A stretch of DNA of 64,000 nt from Lichenibacterium minor (GCF_004137685.1 NZ_QYBB01000021.1:1-64000); one strand, 5' to 3'; positions 1-8,234 are shown, counted from the first letter of the stretch. Translations and numbers: made by a program. The notes: generated from the letters alone by a model not told the origin.

Positions 1-222
1 AAGCTCCATTCGACCAACCCGATCGAACGGCTGAACAAGGAGGTGAAGCGCCGCGCCGACGTCGTCGGCATCTTCCCTAACGAGGACTCGATCAAGCGGC
101 TTGTCGGAGCCATCCTGCTCGAACAGAACGACGAGTGGCAGCTCCAGCACCGCTACATGACGCTCGAAACTATGGCCGGCCGCACCGACGAGCCGGCGAC
201 CTTGACCCACATCGCAGCCTGA
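1..222 (+). CDS. IS256-family transposase, C-terminal fragment (runs in from window edge)
   Basis: The first base of the window is already in frame, and 73 codons are visible before the stop. The visible part carries the late-domain pattern of IS256/mutator-type DDE transposases: an STNPIERLNKEVKRR-like segment, then an R-ADVVGIFPN block and a short tail ending in a region rich in acidic and polar residues. The Asn-x-x-Glu of NPIERLN contains the Glu expected of the catalytic DDE triad. The Asp residues lie upstream and outside the window, so I cannot say whether the full transposase is intact. It would cut and paste the element whose end lies just downstream. Confidence 0.88.
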   Translation, partial: KLHSTNPIERLNKEVKRRADVVGIFPNEDSIKRLVGAILLEQNDEWQLQHRYMTLETMAGRTDEPATLTHIAA

Positions 223-282
223 GACCCGTCAGGAGCCGCGGTGAGCACCAGACCAAACTCCACCACCTTGACGGACGTGATC
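1..282 (+). mobile_element. IS256-type insertion sequence, right end
   Basis: After the transposase stop there is a short non-coding tail and then a likely terminal inverted repeat around 258-282; read from outside inward it starts gatcacgtccgtcaaggtgg, which resembles ends of IS256-family elements. Immediately beyond it the sequence becomes the coding strand of a patatin-like gene read from the other direction, so the boundary near 282/283 is inferred from this change. The other end, and the target-site duplication, lie outside the window. Confidence 0.7.
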
Positions 283-1050
283 GAGGCAGTCCACCACCGC
301 GCCCTCGTAATAGCGCGTCCCGTCCAGCGTGTAGGGGCCGTAGATGAAGGGAAACGCCAGGGCGGCGCGGAAGTGGTCGGCGGTGATGACCTCCTTGGAG
401 AAATCGTCGATCCTTTGCGCGTCGATGTTGTAGGCGTTCATGTAGAAATACGGCGCGATCGCCTTCAAGCGGTCGAAGTCGATGATCGCTTCGGCGAAGG
501 GCGGGGGCGCGCAGAGCCCGAGGCTGCCGGCGCCGAGGCCGCTGGGCGTCAGCGCCGCGAGGACGAAGGCCTGCAGGTCGGACCAGATCGCGTAGGGCGC
601 GGCCGTCTCGTAGAGGCGCGCGTCCGTGCGCAGGAAGGGGTTCGCCGCCACCGCGGCCCGCCACAGGTCGGCGACGGGGCCGGGCTTGTTGAACACCTTG
701 TAGTTGACCGGGAACCAGCGGTAGATCGAATCGGCCACGCTCATGGTCGTGACGGCCCGCAGGGCGTCGGCCGGCGCGGCCCCCTTCGGGGCCAGCCACA
801 GCAGGCCCGCCAAGGCCCCCGCGCCCGAGGTCGACACGACGTCGAAGGTGATGCCCCGCTCGGAGAAGGCCGCCAGCGCCCCCGCCATCAGGGCCATGTT
901 GGGCGCACCGCCGCCCAGCACGATGGCGGTGCGCGACGCGGTCTCGGCCTGCTCGGCGTTGACGGCGCTCTTGTGCTGCCGGTTGCGGCGGAACGCGCCG
1001 CGGTCGATGCGCGGGGCGGACATCCCGGCTGCGGGCGAGGTTCCAGCCAT
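229..1050 (-). pseudogene. Patatin-like phospholipase, 3' end cut off by the IS256 element
   Basis: About 256 native residues are followed by roughly 17 codons read through the insertion-sequence end (DHVRQGGGVW-type tail) to a stop. The patatin pattern is clear: a GGGAPN oxyanion loop about 45 residues in, a TSGAGA nucleophile elbow, and YYEGAVVD near the end, corresponding to the usual Asp-Gly-(Ala/Gly) dyad motif but with Glu. In this family it would hydrolyse acyl esters of lipids. I chose the ATG at 1050 because ggaggg lies just upstream; an upstream ATG at 1101 has no good ribosome site. The break comes after the dyad motif, so the stub could keep some fold, but it has lost its natural C-terminus. 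Confidence 0.75.
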
Positions 1051-1230
1051 GCAACCCTCCATGTCGATCCGGGACCGGGGACGACAAACTGACGGTAGCA
1101 TTCAGACGCGTGAGCGTCGAGGCGTTTCAGGGCGGCAACGGTCGCCGCGGCCACGGGATCGCCCCGCGACTCGGAAGGGCCCAGGCCCGCCGCCGCGACG
1201 GCCCGCCGCCCTCGCCCGGCGGGATGCGGA

Positions 1231-2667
1231 TCACCCGTCCAGCGGCAGGATCTTGCCCGGGTTCATGATGTCCAGCGGATCGATGGCCGCCTTGACGGCG
1301 CGCATCATCGCCAGCGCGGCCGGCGGGTGCTCCTCGGCGAGGTAGCCCGCCTTCCCCTGCCCGACGCCGTGCTCGCCGGTGCACGTCCCCTCCATGGCCA
1401 GGGCGCGGCGCACCAGCCGGTCCAGGAACGCGTCGACGCGGGCCATCTCGTCCGCGTCGGCATCGTCGAACAGCAGGCCGAGGTGGAAGTTGCCGTCCCC
1501 GACATGGCCGACGATCGGCGCCACCAGGCCCGTGGCGGCGATGTCGGCCTGGGTGGCGGAAACGCAGTCCGCCAGGCGCGAGATCGGCACGCACAGGTCG
1601 GTCGAGATGATCTTGGCCCCGGGCCGCAGCGTGAAGCTCGCCCAATAAACGTCGTGGCGCGCCTGCCACAGGCGCGACCGGTCCTCGGGCCGCGTCGCCC
1701 AGTCGAAGGGGCCGCCGCCGAGCTCCTCCGCGATGGCGCCGAAGCTTTCCACCTGCTCGGCCACGCCCGCCGGCGTGCCGGTGAACTCGACGAAGAGCAT
1801 CGGCGTTTCGGGCAGGCCGAGCTTCGAATACAGGTTGCAGGCGCGAACCTGCAGGGCGTCGAGCAGCTCGATCCGCGCCACCGGGATGCCGGACTGGACC
1901 GTGAGGATCGTCGCGTCGCAGGCCGCCTTCACGCTGGGGAAGGGGCACACGCCGGCCGCCGTGGCCTCGGGGATGCCGCTGAGCTTCAGCGTGATCCCGG
2001 TGATCACCCCCAGCGTCCCCTCTGAGCCGACCATCAGCCGCGTGAGGTCGTAGCCGGCGGAGGACTTCTTGGCGCGCCGCGCCGTCTGCATCACGTCGCC
2101 CTGCGGGGTGACGATCTCCAGCGCCAGGACGTTGTCCTTCATGGTGCCGTAGCGCACCGCGCTCGTGCCCGAAGCGCGCGTCGCCGCCATGCCGCCGAGC
2201 GACGCGTCGGCGCCGGGGTCGATGGGGAAGAACAGCCCGTGGTCGCGCAGGTGCAGGTTCAGCGCCTTGCGGGTGACGCCGGGCTCCACCACGCAGTCGA
2301 GGTCCTCGGCGTGCACGGCGAGCACCCGGTTCATGCCCGACGTGTCGATCGAGATGCCGCCGAAGGGCGCGTTGACGTGCCCTTCCAGGGACGTGCCGGT
2401 GCCGTAGGGGATGACCGGCACGCGGTGCCGGGCGCAGAGCGTCACCACTTCGGCGACTTCGGCGGTGGTGCGGGGGAACACCACGCCGTCGGGCGCTTCG
2501 AGCCGGATCTGGGTCCGGGTGTGGCCGTGCTGGTCGAGCACGGAGCGGTTGCGCGAGAAGCGGTCCCCGAACCGTTCAGCGAGGGCGCCCAGCACCGTTT
2601 CGAGCGCCGCCGCCGGGGGGCGGCGGGCCTGCAGGGCTGCGGCGCGCGCGTCGTCGTGGATCAGCAT
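1231..2667 (-). CDS. FAD-linked oxidase, D-lactate dehydrogenase/GlcD type
   Basis: 478 residues with the two-domain plan of the vanillyl-alcohol-oxidase superfamily. The N-terminal PCMH-type FAD-binding domain holds PYGTGTSLEGH, then PGADASLGGMAATRASG and GSEGTLGVIT. The C-terminal FAD-oxidase cap holds GHVGDGNFH, with the conserved histidine region of LDHD/GlcD enzymes, and GEHGVGQGK near the end. The family oxidises D-2-hydroxy acids (D-lactate, glycolate, D-2-hydroxyglutarate) and passes electrons to a quinone or cytochrome. The exact substrate cannot be read from the sequence. It is followed upstream on the same strand by the pmtA-like gene after a gap of about 140 bases, so co-transcription is uncertain. 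Confidence 0.85.
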   Translation of the reverse strand: MLIHDDARAAALQARRPPAAALETVLGALAERFGDRFSRNRSVLDQHGHTRTQIRLEAPDGVVFPRTTAEVAEVVTLCARHRVPVIPYGTGTSLEGHVNAPFGGISIDTSGMNRVLAVHAEDLDCVVEPGVTRKALNLHLRDHGLFFPIDPGADASLGGMAATRASGTSAVRYGTMKDNVLALEIVTPQGDVMQTARRAKKSSAGYDLTRLMVGSEGTLGVITGITLKLSGIPEATAAGVCPFPSVKAACDATILTVQSGIPVARIELLDALQVRACNLYSKLGLPETPMLFVEFTGTPAGVAEQVESFGAIAEELGGGPFDWATRPEDRSRLWQARHDVYWASFTLRPGAKIISTDLCVPISRLADCVSATQADIAATGLVAPIVGHVGDGNFHLGLLFDDADADEMARVDAFLDRLVRRALAMEGTCTGEHGVGQGKAGYLAEEHPPAALAMMRAVKAAIDPLDIMNPGKILPLDG

Positions 2668-2808
2668 GGCCCGCTTCCTCCCGTCGTCCCGGGCCCGCGC
2701 CCGGTTCTGCTCGGCATCCTCGGCGGCGCCCCCGGGGCGACCGCCGCGGAACCCCTTCGACGCGCCGCCCCAGGCCCCGGCGAAGGGCCGGGGCCCTTCG
2801 CGGTCCCT

Positions 2809-3486
2809 TCAGTTTTCGCGCCGCAGCCGAACGAGGTTGAACAGGCCGAACGGGCGGATGCGCCGCCGCTCGACGAGCAGCATCCCGGGCGTCGCCCGGA
2901 TCCAGTCGCCCAGCACCGCGAAGGGGAACTGCGGGTGCCAGCCGAGCGACGCCGAGCGCTTGCCGAGCCAGCCCTCCACCGCCGCCACCGGCCCGCGGTC
3001 GGCGCCGAAATGGTTGACCAGCACGATCTCGCCCCCCGGCCGCACCACGCGGCGCACCTCGTCCATCATGCGGTGCGGCTCCGGCACCACGGTGAGGACG
3101 TAGGGCACGACCGCGGCGTCGAAGCACCCGTCCGGGAAGGCGAGCCGCGTGGCGTCCATCACCAGGAGCCCCTCGACGTGGCCGAGCTTCTCGCGCACCA
3201 CACGGCGCTGCGCCCCGCGCAGCATGGGCTCGGACAGGTCGATGCCGGTGATCCGCGTGCGGGAATCGAACATGGGCAGTTCGAGCCCCGTCCCCACCCC
3301 GATGTCGACGATGCGGCCGCCCGGGCCCGCGGCCCGGCTGGCGGCCTCGGCGGCGGCGGTCCGCCCCGCGCGCATCACGGCCGCGAAGGCGAGGTCGTAG
3401 ACCGGGGCCCAGCGCCCGTAGGCCTCGACCACCTGCCCGGCCTCCGTGATGGCGGCCTTGTCCCTCGATCGTTCGGCGACGGTCAC
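2809..3486 (-). CDS. pmtA: Class I SAM methyltransferase, PmtA-like (phosphatidylethanolamine N-methyltransferase)
   Basis: 225 residues. Motif I is VDIGVGTGLELP at about residues 60-71, motif II/III positions follow with TGIDLSEPML, and the post-motif segment LRRENs out at the C-terminus. The YGRWAPVYDLAF start and the PFGLFNL end match the soluble Rhodobacter-type Pmt enzymes, which make phosphatidylcholine by three SAM-dependent methylations of phosphatidylethanolamine at the inner membrane. The start is GTG and overlaps the mnmA stop by four bases (GTGA), so the two genes are translationally coupled. A UbiE-like quinone methyltransferase role is the main alternative. Confidence 0.75.
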   Translation of the reverse strand: MTVAERSRDKAAITEAGQVVEAYGRWAPVYDLAFAAVMRAGRTAAAEAASRAAGPGGRIVDIGVGTGLELPMFDSRTRITGIDLSEPMLRGAQRRVVREKLGHVEGLLVMDATRLAFPDGCFDAAVVPYVLTVVPEPHRMMDEVRRVVRPGGEIVLVNHFGADRGPVAAVEGWLGKRSASLGWHPQFPFAVLGDWIRATPGMLLVERRRIRPFGLFNLVRLRREN

Positions 3487-4667
3487 GCGACGGCCCTCGT
3501 TTCGCTGTCGGCCGCCGACACGGTGGCGCGCACGACGCCGCCGCCGAGCACGCGGGCCCCGTCGTCGGTGCCGTCGTAGAACACGCAGGCCTGCCCCGGC
3601 GACACGCCGCCTTCGGGCTCGGCGAGCTCGACGCGGGCCGCGTCGGCGGTCCCGCGCAGCACGGCGGCGACCGGCGGGCGCGTCGACCGCAGGCGCACCG
3701 CCACGCGGGCTCCGTCCGCATAGGCGCCGTCGCCGATCCAGTTCACGTCCCGCAGCGACACCGCGGCGGTGCCGAGCGCCGCCCGGGGCCCGACGACCAC
3801 GCGCCCCCGCGCCGCATCGAGCCGCACGACGAACAGCGGCTCGCCGTTGCCCGCGGTGGATTCGGCGAGGCCGAGCCCGCGCCGCTGGCCGACCGTGTAG
3901 TTCATGATGCCGCCGTGCCGCCCGAGCACGCGCCCGCGCAGGTCGACGATCTCGCCCCCCTGCCCGGCTTCGGGCCGCAGCTTGGCGATGAGGTCGGTGT
4001 AGCGCCCCGTCGGCACGAAGCAGATGTCCTGGCTGTCGGCCTTCTCGGCGACGTCCAGGCCGAAGCCGCGGGCGAGGTCGCGCGTTTCGGCCTTGGTCAG
4101 GCCGCCGAGCGGGAAGCGCAGGACGTCGAGCTGGGCCTGGGTGGTGGCGTAAAGGAAATAGCTCTGGTCCCGGTCGCGCTCGTGCGCCCGGTACAGCGCC
4201 CGCCGCCCGCCGCCGACGGCGCGCGACGACACGTAATGCCCGGTCGCCATGGCGTCGGCGCCGAGGTCCAGCGCGGTGTCGAGCAGGTCGGCGAACTTGA
4301 CGTGCTGGTTGCAGCTCACGCAGGGGATCGGCGTTTCCCCCGCGAGATAGCTGTCGGCGAAGGGCGCGATCACCTTCTCGCGGAAGCGGCTCTCGTAATC
4401 GAGCACGTAATGGGGGATGTCGAGCCGCGCCGCGACCGCGCGGGCATCGTGGATGTCCCGCCCGGCGCAGCAGCTCTTGGCCTTGGCGCCCGTCGCCGTG
4501 CCGTGGTCGTAGAGCTGCAGCGTGATGCCGACGACGTCGTACCCGTCGCGCTTCAGCAGCGCCGCGACCACCGACGAATCCACGCCGCCCGACATCGCCA
4601 CCACGACCCGCGTTTCGGAGGGCGGCTTGGCGAGGTCGAGCGAGTTGGGGGCTAAAGTGTGATGCAT
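3483..4667 (-). CDS. mnmA: tRNA-specific 2-thiouridylase MnmA
   Basis: 394 residues from the ATG at 4667; a TTG two codons upstream (4673) is possible but less likely. The PP-loop SGGVDSS lies near residue 25. The two reactive cysteines of the family sit in IPCVSCNQHVKF and SQDICFVP, and the C-terminal half has the GLGLA-type barrel domain. MnmA adenylates and thiolates U34 of Lys, Glu and Gln tRNAs using persulfide sulfur relayed by the Tus or IscS system. The downstream pmtA-like gene overlaps the stop, an arrangement that suggests one transcript. Confidence 0.95.
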   Translation of the reverse strand: MHHTLAPNSLDLAKPPSETRVVVAMSGGVDSSVVAALLKRDGYDVVGITLQLYDHGTATGAKAKSCCAGRDIHDARAVAARLDIPHYVLDYESRFREKVIAPFADSYLAGETPIPCVSCNQHVKFADLLDTALDLGADAMATGHYVSSRAVGGGRRALYRAHERDRDQSYFLYATTQAQLDVLRFPLGGLTKAETRDLARGFGLDVAEKADSQDICFVPTGRYTDLIAKLRPEAGQGGEIVDLRGRVLGRHGGIMNYTVGQRRGLGLAESTAGNGEPLFVVRLDAARGRVVVGPRAALGTAAVSLRDVNWIGDGAYADGARVAVRLRSTRPPVAAVLRGTADAARVELAEPEGGVSPGQACVFYDGTDDGARVLGGGVVRATVSAADSETRAVA

Positions 4668-4969
4668 CGGCAACAGCGGCGCGAAACCCTCGAAATCTTC
4701 CCGACGGATCTAGCCCCTTCGGCCCCCTTTATCCAGCCCCGCCGAACCTGAACGGAAGCTGGCCGGGCGACTGCGAAACGCCGCCTTTCGCGAGGGGAAA
4801 GCCTCGCGCAAGGCAGCGATCCGGCAGGTCTGGCACAGCACGAAAACAGGGCCCTTCACGCCTTCGAAACCAAAAACCTATTGAAATGCAGGGAGTTGAG
4901 GTGACCAACTCTTAAGCTGCCGCTTCTAGCTTCGGATCGTTCGCAAGAGTCGAGTTCGCGAGTGACACA
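4668..4969. other. Divergent intergenic region between mnmA and sciP
   Basis: About 300 bases with no credible gene. It must hold the promoters of mnmA (leftward) and sciP (rightward). It is less GC-rich on the sciP side. Visible elements are a perfect six-base inverted repeat (listed separately), a TTAA half-site at 4912-4915 and a GAGTC site at 4947-4951. No clear -35/-10 pair could be picked by eye. Confidence 0.5.
4893..4911. promoter_or_regulatory. Inverted repeat gagttg-N7-caactc upstream of sciP, with TTAA half-site
   Basis: Perfect six-base arms separated by seven bases, directly followed by ttaa, a CtrA-type half-site. A GANTC (CcrM methylation) site follows about 19 bases before the sciP start. 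In Caulobacter, sciP is a cell-cycle-regulated gene of the CtrA circuit, so these are sensible places for control, but that role here is inference. Confidence 0.35.
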
Positions 4970-5245
4970 ATGGTAGACATGCATCGCCCCAGGGCGAAAT
5001 ACGTGATCGGGCCCGACGGCAGCCCCCTCACGATCGCCGACCTCCCCCCACCGTCCACCAAGCGCTGGGTCATCCGGCGCAAGGCCGAGGTGGTGGCGGC
5101 GGTGCGCGGCGGCCTGCTGTCGCTGGAGGAAGCCTGCTCGCGCTACACCCTGACGGTGGACGAGTTCCTGTCCTGGCAGATGTCGATCGACCAGCACGGC
5201 CTGGCGGGCCTGCGGACCACCCGGATCCAGCACTACCGTCAGTGA
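4970..5245 (+). CDS. sciP: SciP-like CtrA inhibitor (DUF1153 family)
   Basis: 91 residues, nearly all of it the conserved core: KYVIGPDGSPLTIADLPPP, then TKRWVIRRKAEVVAAVRGG and a helix-turn-helix-like end RYTLTVDEFLSW...LAGLRTTRIQHYR. In Caulobacter, SciP binds DNA and represses CtrA-activated promoters during G1, tying cell-cycle transcription to division. The first ATG (4970) is used; an ATG three codons later would give the same core. It stands alone between divergent and convergent neighbours, as sciP usually does, and is followed by a strong terminator. Confidence 0.93.
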   Translation: MVDMHRPRAKYVIGPDGSPLTIADLPPPSTKRWVIRRKAEVVAAVRGGLLSLEEACSRYTLTVDEFLSWQMSIDQHGLAGLRTTRIQHYRQ

Positions 5246-5312
5246 CGCCCGGCGTTCGAACCGCGCGACAACGCGACGCCGGGCGCATGCGAACCGCCCG
5301 GAGGTCGCGCCG

Positions 5313-5350
5313 AACGCGAAAAAGCCGCCCAGGGGGCGGCTTTACGCGTT
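5313..5350. terminator. Bidirectional Rho-independent terminator after sciP
   Basis: Core stem aaagccgcc/ggcggcttt with a loop of about five bases, flanked by an outer aacgcg/cgcgtt pair. The A-run on the left and T-run on the right give a U-tail in either direction. It sits between the convergent sciP and the uncharacterised gene ending at 5400, so it can stop both transcripts. Confidence 0.85.
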
Positions 5351-5399
5351 GGTCGTCGGTTCCTGCCGCCCGGCCGCCGGGGCCGGGCTCGCCGCGGGT

Positions 5400-5753
5400 T
5401 CAGGCCTGGCGCTGGACCAGCTGCACGCGGGACGGGCCCATGGCGGCGGCCAGGCCGTCGGCGGCGGGGGCCTCGGGGGCGGCCGGCGCGGCGGCGATGT
5501 CCATCCACTCCTTGCGGGTGGTCGACACCTCGGTCTCCTTCTTCTTCACGACCTGCGACCGCAGGGCGTTCCAGTGCTGCTCCACCATGGAGGAGATGGC
5601 CTGGCTGAGGATGGCGTAGCCGGGGTGGTCGCTGCTGGCGGTCCATTCCACCGTGACGGTGCCGGGATCGGTCACGTCGGCGGGGAACAGCTTCAAGGAT
5701 TCGAGCTCGTCCAGCCGGTCGGCCAGGGCGCGAAGAAGCGAGGCTTCACTCAT
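5400..5753 (-). CDS. Uncharacterised protein, 117 residues
   Basis: I do not recognise a named family. The start is set by ATG 5753 with ggagag a few bases upstream. The first half is mixed helical (SLLRALADRLDELESLKLF), then a TVTVEWTASSDHPGY strand segment and a helical SQAISSMVEQHWNAL region; the last 30 residues are Ala/Pro-rich and probably disordered. No signal peptide or membrane segment. It shares orientation with the coiled-coil protein 270 bases upstream, but the gap suggests its own promoter. Composition and frame use match its neighbours, so it looks like a real gene. Confidence 0.6.
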   Translation of the reverse strand: MSEASLLRALADRLDELESLKLFPADVTDPGTVTVEWTASSDHPGYAILSQAISSMVEQHWNALRSQVVKKKETEVSTTRKEWMDIAAAPAAPEAPAADGLAAAMGPSRVQLVQRQA

Positions 5754-6022
5754 CGGGACTCTCCGTCTTGCTCGGGACGCCGCGCGCGGCCTGTCCCGTC
5801 CATGCTTGATCCGGGGCGGCGAACCGCCGCCCGGCGTCCCCTGGGGGCCACAGTCGACGAGTCTGACGGGCGGTGGTTGACGAAAGGTTACCGGGACGGC
5901 GGGAAATTCGGGGGTGATTCGCCCGAACTGCGGGCCTGTCCGGCCACGCGGCACGGCCCGCGCGGCGAGGAGCCGGCGGGCCGAACGGGGATGCCTTTCG
6001 GGACCTGTCCCGCGGTGCGGCG

Positions 6023-6598
6023 TCAGGCGGCCTGGGATTTCAGGAAGGTGCGGGTGTCGAAGGACGTGACGATCCGGTCGTAGAAGCATTCGAGCCAGTC
6101 GCGCGCTTCCCGGGCGTTGCGCTCGGCCGCATCGGCGCGGCGCTCGGCGGCTTCGGCGCGCTGGCGCAGCTCTTCGAGCTTGTTCTCGCCGCCGGCGGCC
6201 CGCACCTCCCATTCGCGCGCCTGGGCATAGGCCACCGCGATGTCCTTCTCGGCCCGGTCGGCGACGCCCTTGGCGTAGTCCTCGATCTGCTGGTAGCGCG
6301 ACTGCATCAGGTCCATCGCCTTGGCGGCGCGGTTGAGCATGTCGAGCGCGGCATCGAGGTCGGGCGGGGTGATGCGGCGCGAATCCGCGGCGCGCCCGCG
6401 CTCGGGGGCCTGCTGCGGCGCGGCCGGGGCGGACTGGACCTGGGGGGCCTGGCCCTGGGCGGCCTGGCCCTGGGCGGCCTGGGGCTGCGCCGCCGTCAGC
6501 CGGAAGATGTTGTCGAGGTCCTGCCCGACGCTGCGGTCGCCCCGGGCGGCGCCGTCAGTCGTGTCCTGGGTGCGGAGGAACGGGTGATGGGGCGACAT
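6023..6598 (-). CDS. Uncharacterised coiled-coil protein, 191 residues
   Basis: The N-terminal third is Gln/Ala/Pro-rich and contains short tandem repeats of AAQGQ, encoded by a 15-base unit repeated two to three times near 6445-6485. From about residue 80 it becomes a long charged helix, with heptad-like stretches such as LEELRQRAEAAERRADAAE, and ends in a short globular piece DWLECFYDRIVTSFDTRTF. No signal peptide or membrane segment. The architecture suggests a structural or scaffold protein, but no function can be assigned. The upstream region carries paired GGTTAAC sites. Confidence 0.6.
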   Translation of the reverse strand: MSPHHPFLRTQDTTDGAARGDRSVGQDLDNIFRLTAAQPQAAQGQAAQGQAPQVQSAPAAPQQAPERGRAADSRRITPPDLDAALDMLNRAAKAMDLMQSRYQQIEDYAKGVADRAEKDIAVAYAQAREWEVRAAGGENKLEELRQRAEAAERRADAAERNAREARDWLECFYDRIVTSFDTRTFLKSQAA

Positions 6599-6625
6599 GG
6601 GGCCTCGCGAATGTCCGAAGGTCTG

Positions 6626-6661
6626 GTTAACTGATCGTCACTGTCGGGCCGCGTGGTTAAC
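6626..6661. promoter_or_regulatory. Two ggttaac sites spaced exactly 30 bases apart
   Basis: gttaac occurs at 6626-6631 and 6656-6661, both preceded by g, at three helical turns. The second is followed by aaagggtttaa, giving TTAA-N8-TTAA. That is one base off the CtrA consensus spacing (TTAA-N7-TTAA). It lies just upstream of the coiled-coil gene start (6598) and close to the end of the PAP2 gene. A regulatory role is inference. Confidence 0.35.
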
Positions 6662-6668
6662 AAAGGGT

Positions 6669-7379
6669 TTAAGGATCGGCCCGCGGGCTGCGGAATCCCA
6701 GGACGGCCCGCCACACCGCGGCGATCACCAGCCAGGTGAACAGCGCCGCCAGCAGGGTGTCGGACAGGAAATGGCCGCCGAACCCCATCCGCAGCAGCCC
6801 GGTGGCGGCGGCGTAGGCCAGGGCCGCGGCGAGCGCGGCGGCGCGGAACGGGGGCGCCACCATCAGGGCCGGCGCCACGCTCCAGAACGACGAGGCCCCT
6901 TCACCGGACACGAAGGAGCAGTTGCGCGCGCAGTCCCCGCCGGGCAGTCCCACCGGCCGGAACGCATCGCCGCCCCCGAACCGGGCCACCTGCACGGGCC
7001 TCGGCCTGTGCCAATGGTCCTTCAGCGCGACGTTGACCAGCAGCCCCGGCCCGAGCGCCAGGCTCAGCGCCAGCACGAGCAGCGCGCGGCCGGTCGGCGC
7101 CGGCAGGCGCGAGCCCCGCCGCCGGAGGGCGTGGAGCGCCCCGGCGCCGAGCAGCAGGGCGAAGGGGGCGAGGGAGAACAGCCGGCGGAGCGCTTCGCCG
7201 GCGGGCGTCGCGGCGGCGAAGCGCCCGCCTCCCGCGTAGAAGAGCTCCGCCGCCGCGAGGTCGAGCCCGGGCGCGAGCGCGAACAGCGCGACGACCGCCG
7301 CCGTCAGCCCGAGCGCCAGCGCCACGCCGCGGTTCGCCACCATGAAGGGGAGCGGCGCATCCCCGGCCCTGATCCTCAT
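6669..7379 (-). CDS. PAP2-family membrane phosphatase (LpxE-like)
   Basis: 236 residues with about five to six hydrophobic segments. The three phosphatase signatures are present: KDHWHRPRP (C1), CSFVSGEGAS in the C2 position (the usual SGH is SGE here), and LLRMGFGGHFLSDTL (C3, with the catalytic His-x3-Asp). The CARNCSFVSGEG variant of C2 is typical of lipid A 1-phosphatase and related lipid phosphatases. It would act at the periplasmic face of the inner membrane on lipid A, phosphatidylglycerophosphate or undecaprenyl pyrophosphate; the sequence does not decide which. Divergent from the moeB-like gene. Confidence 0.8.
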   Translation of the reverse strand: MRIRAGDAPLPFMVANRGVALALGLTAAVVALFALAPGLDLAAAELFYAGGGRFAAATPAGEALRRLFSLAPFALLLGAGALHALRRRGSRLPAPTGRALLVLALSLALGPGLLVNVALKDHWHRPRPVQVARFGGGDAFRPVGLPGGDCARNCSFVSGEGASSFWSVAPALMVAPPFRAAALAAALAYAAATGLLRMGFGGHFLSDTLLAALFTWLVIAAVWRAVLGFRSPRADP

Positions 7380-7454
7380 CCGTCCCCCCGTTTGCGTCCC
7401 CGCCGCCCCGCGACTACAGCGGCGGGGGACCTATAGCGTGAGGGGCGCCGGCGC

Positions 7455-8234
7455 ATGAACCTGTCGACGGAAGAGATCGAGCGCTACGCCCGCCACATCG
7501 TGCTGCGGGAGATCGGCGGCCCCGGCCAGGCGCGGCTCAAGGCGGCGCGCGTGCTGGTGGTGGGTGCGGGCGGGCTCGGCGCCCCCGTGCTGCATTACCT
7601 CGCCGCCGCCGGCGTGGGCGCGCTCGGCGCGATCGACCACGACCACGTGTCGCTGTCGAACCTGCAGCGCCAGGTGCTGTTCTCCACCCCGGACGTCGGC
7701 CGCCCCAAGGTCGAGGCCGCCGCCGAAGCGCTGGCGAAGCTGAACCCGCATGTCGCGCTGGAGCTCCACCCGCACCGCATCACGGCCGACAACGCGGAAG
7801 CGCTCGCCGCCGCCTACGACCTCGTGGTCGACGGCTCCGACAACTGGACCACCCGCTACGCCGTGTCGGACGCCTGCTTCCGGGCGGGGCGCCCGCTGGT
7901 GACGGGCTCGGTGGGCACCTTCGACGGGTCGGTGACGGTGCTGAAGCCCCACGAGACGGGCCCCGACGGGCGCCCCAACCCGACCTACCGCTGCCTGTTC
8001 CCGAGCCCGCCGCCGGAGGGCTCCGTGCCGACCTGCGCCGAGGCCGGCGTGCTCGGGGCGTTGACGGGCCTCGTCGGCTCGCTGATGGCCCTGGAAGCCA
8101 TCCGCTGCATCGTCCCCTTCGGCGACGGGCTGCTGGGCCGGCTGCTGCTCGTCGACGCGCGCTCGATGCGCTTCGAAACGCTGCGCTACGGCTGGGACCC
8201 GGACAACCCGCTGAACGGCGCCGCGGGCGCCTGA
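7455..8234 (+). CDS. MoeB/ThiF-family adenylyltransferase (E1-like), zinc ligands missing
   Basis: 259 residues. GAGGLGAPV near residue 36 is the nucleotide-binding loop, NLQRQVLFS the conserved arginine region, DGSDNWTTR the magnesium-binding aspartate region, and PTCAEAGVLG holds the cysteine used in sulfur transfer. The family activates the C-terminal glycine of MoaD or ThiS as an acyl-adenylate for molybdopterin or thiamine synthesis. The structural zinc site usual in MoeB (two CxxC pairs) is not seen: the first pair is reduced to TYRC and there is no CxxC near the C-terminus. No rhodanese domain. The partner ubiquitin-like protein is not in this window. Confidence 0.85.
   Translation: MNLSTEEIERYARHIVLREIGGPGQARLKAARVLVVGAGGLGAPVLHYLAAAGVGALGAIDHDHVSLSNLQRQVLFSTPDVGRPKVEAAAEALAKLNPHVALELHPHRITADNAEALAAAYDLVVDGSDNWTTRYAVSDACFRAGRPLVTGSVGTFDGSVTVLKPHETGPDGRPNPTYRCLFPSPPPEGSVPTCAEAGVLGALTGLVGSLMALEAIRCIVPFGDGLLGRLLLVDARSMRFETLRYGWDPDNPLNGAAGA

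Noticed and set aside
4938..4959. Two GTTC repeats before sciP as a LexA box
   Set aside because: The spacing is 11 bases, not the seven of the alphaproteobacterial LexA consensus.
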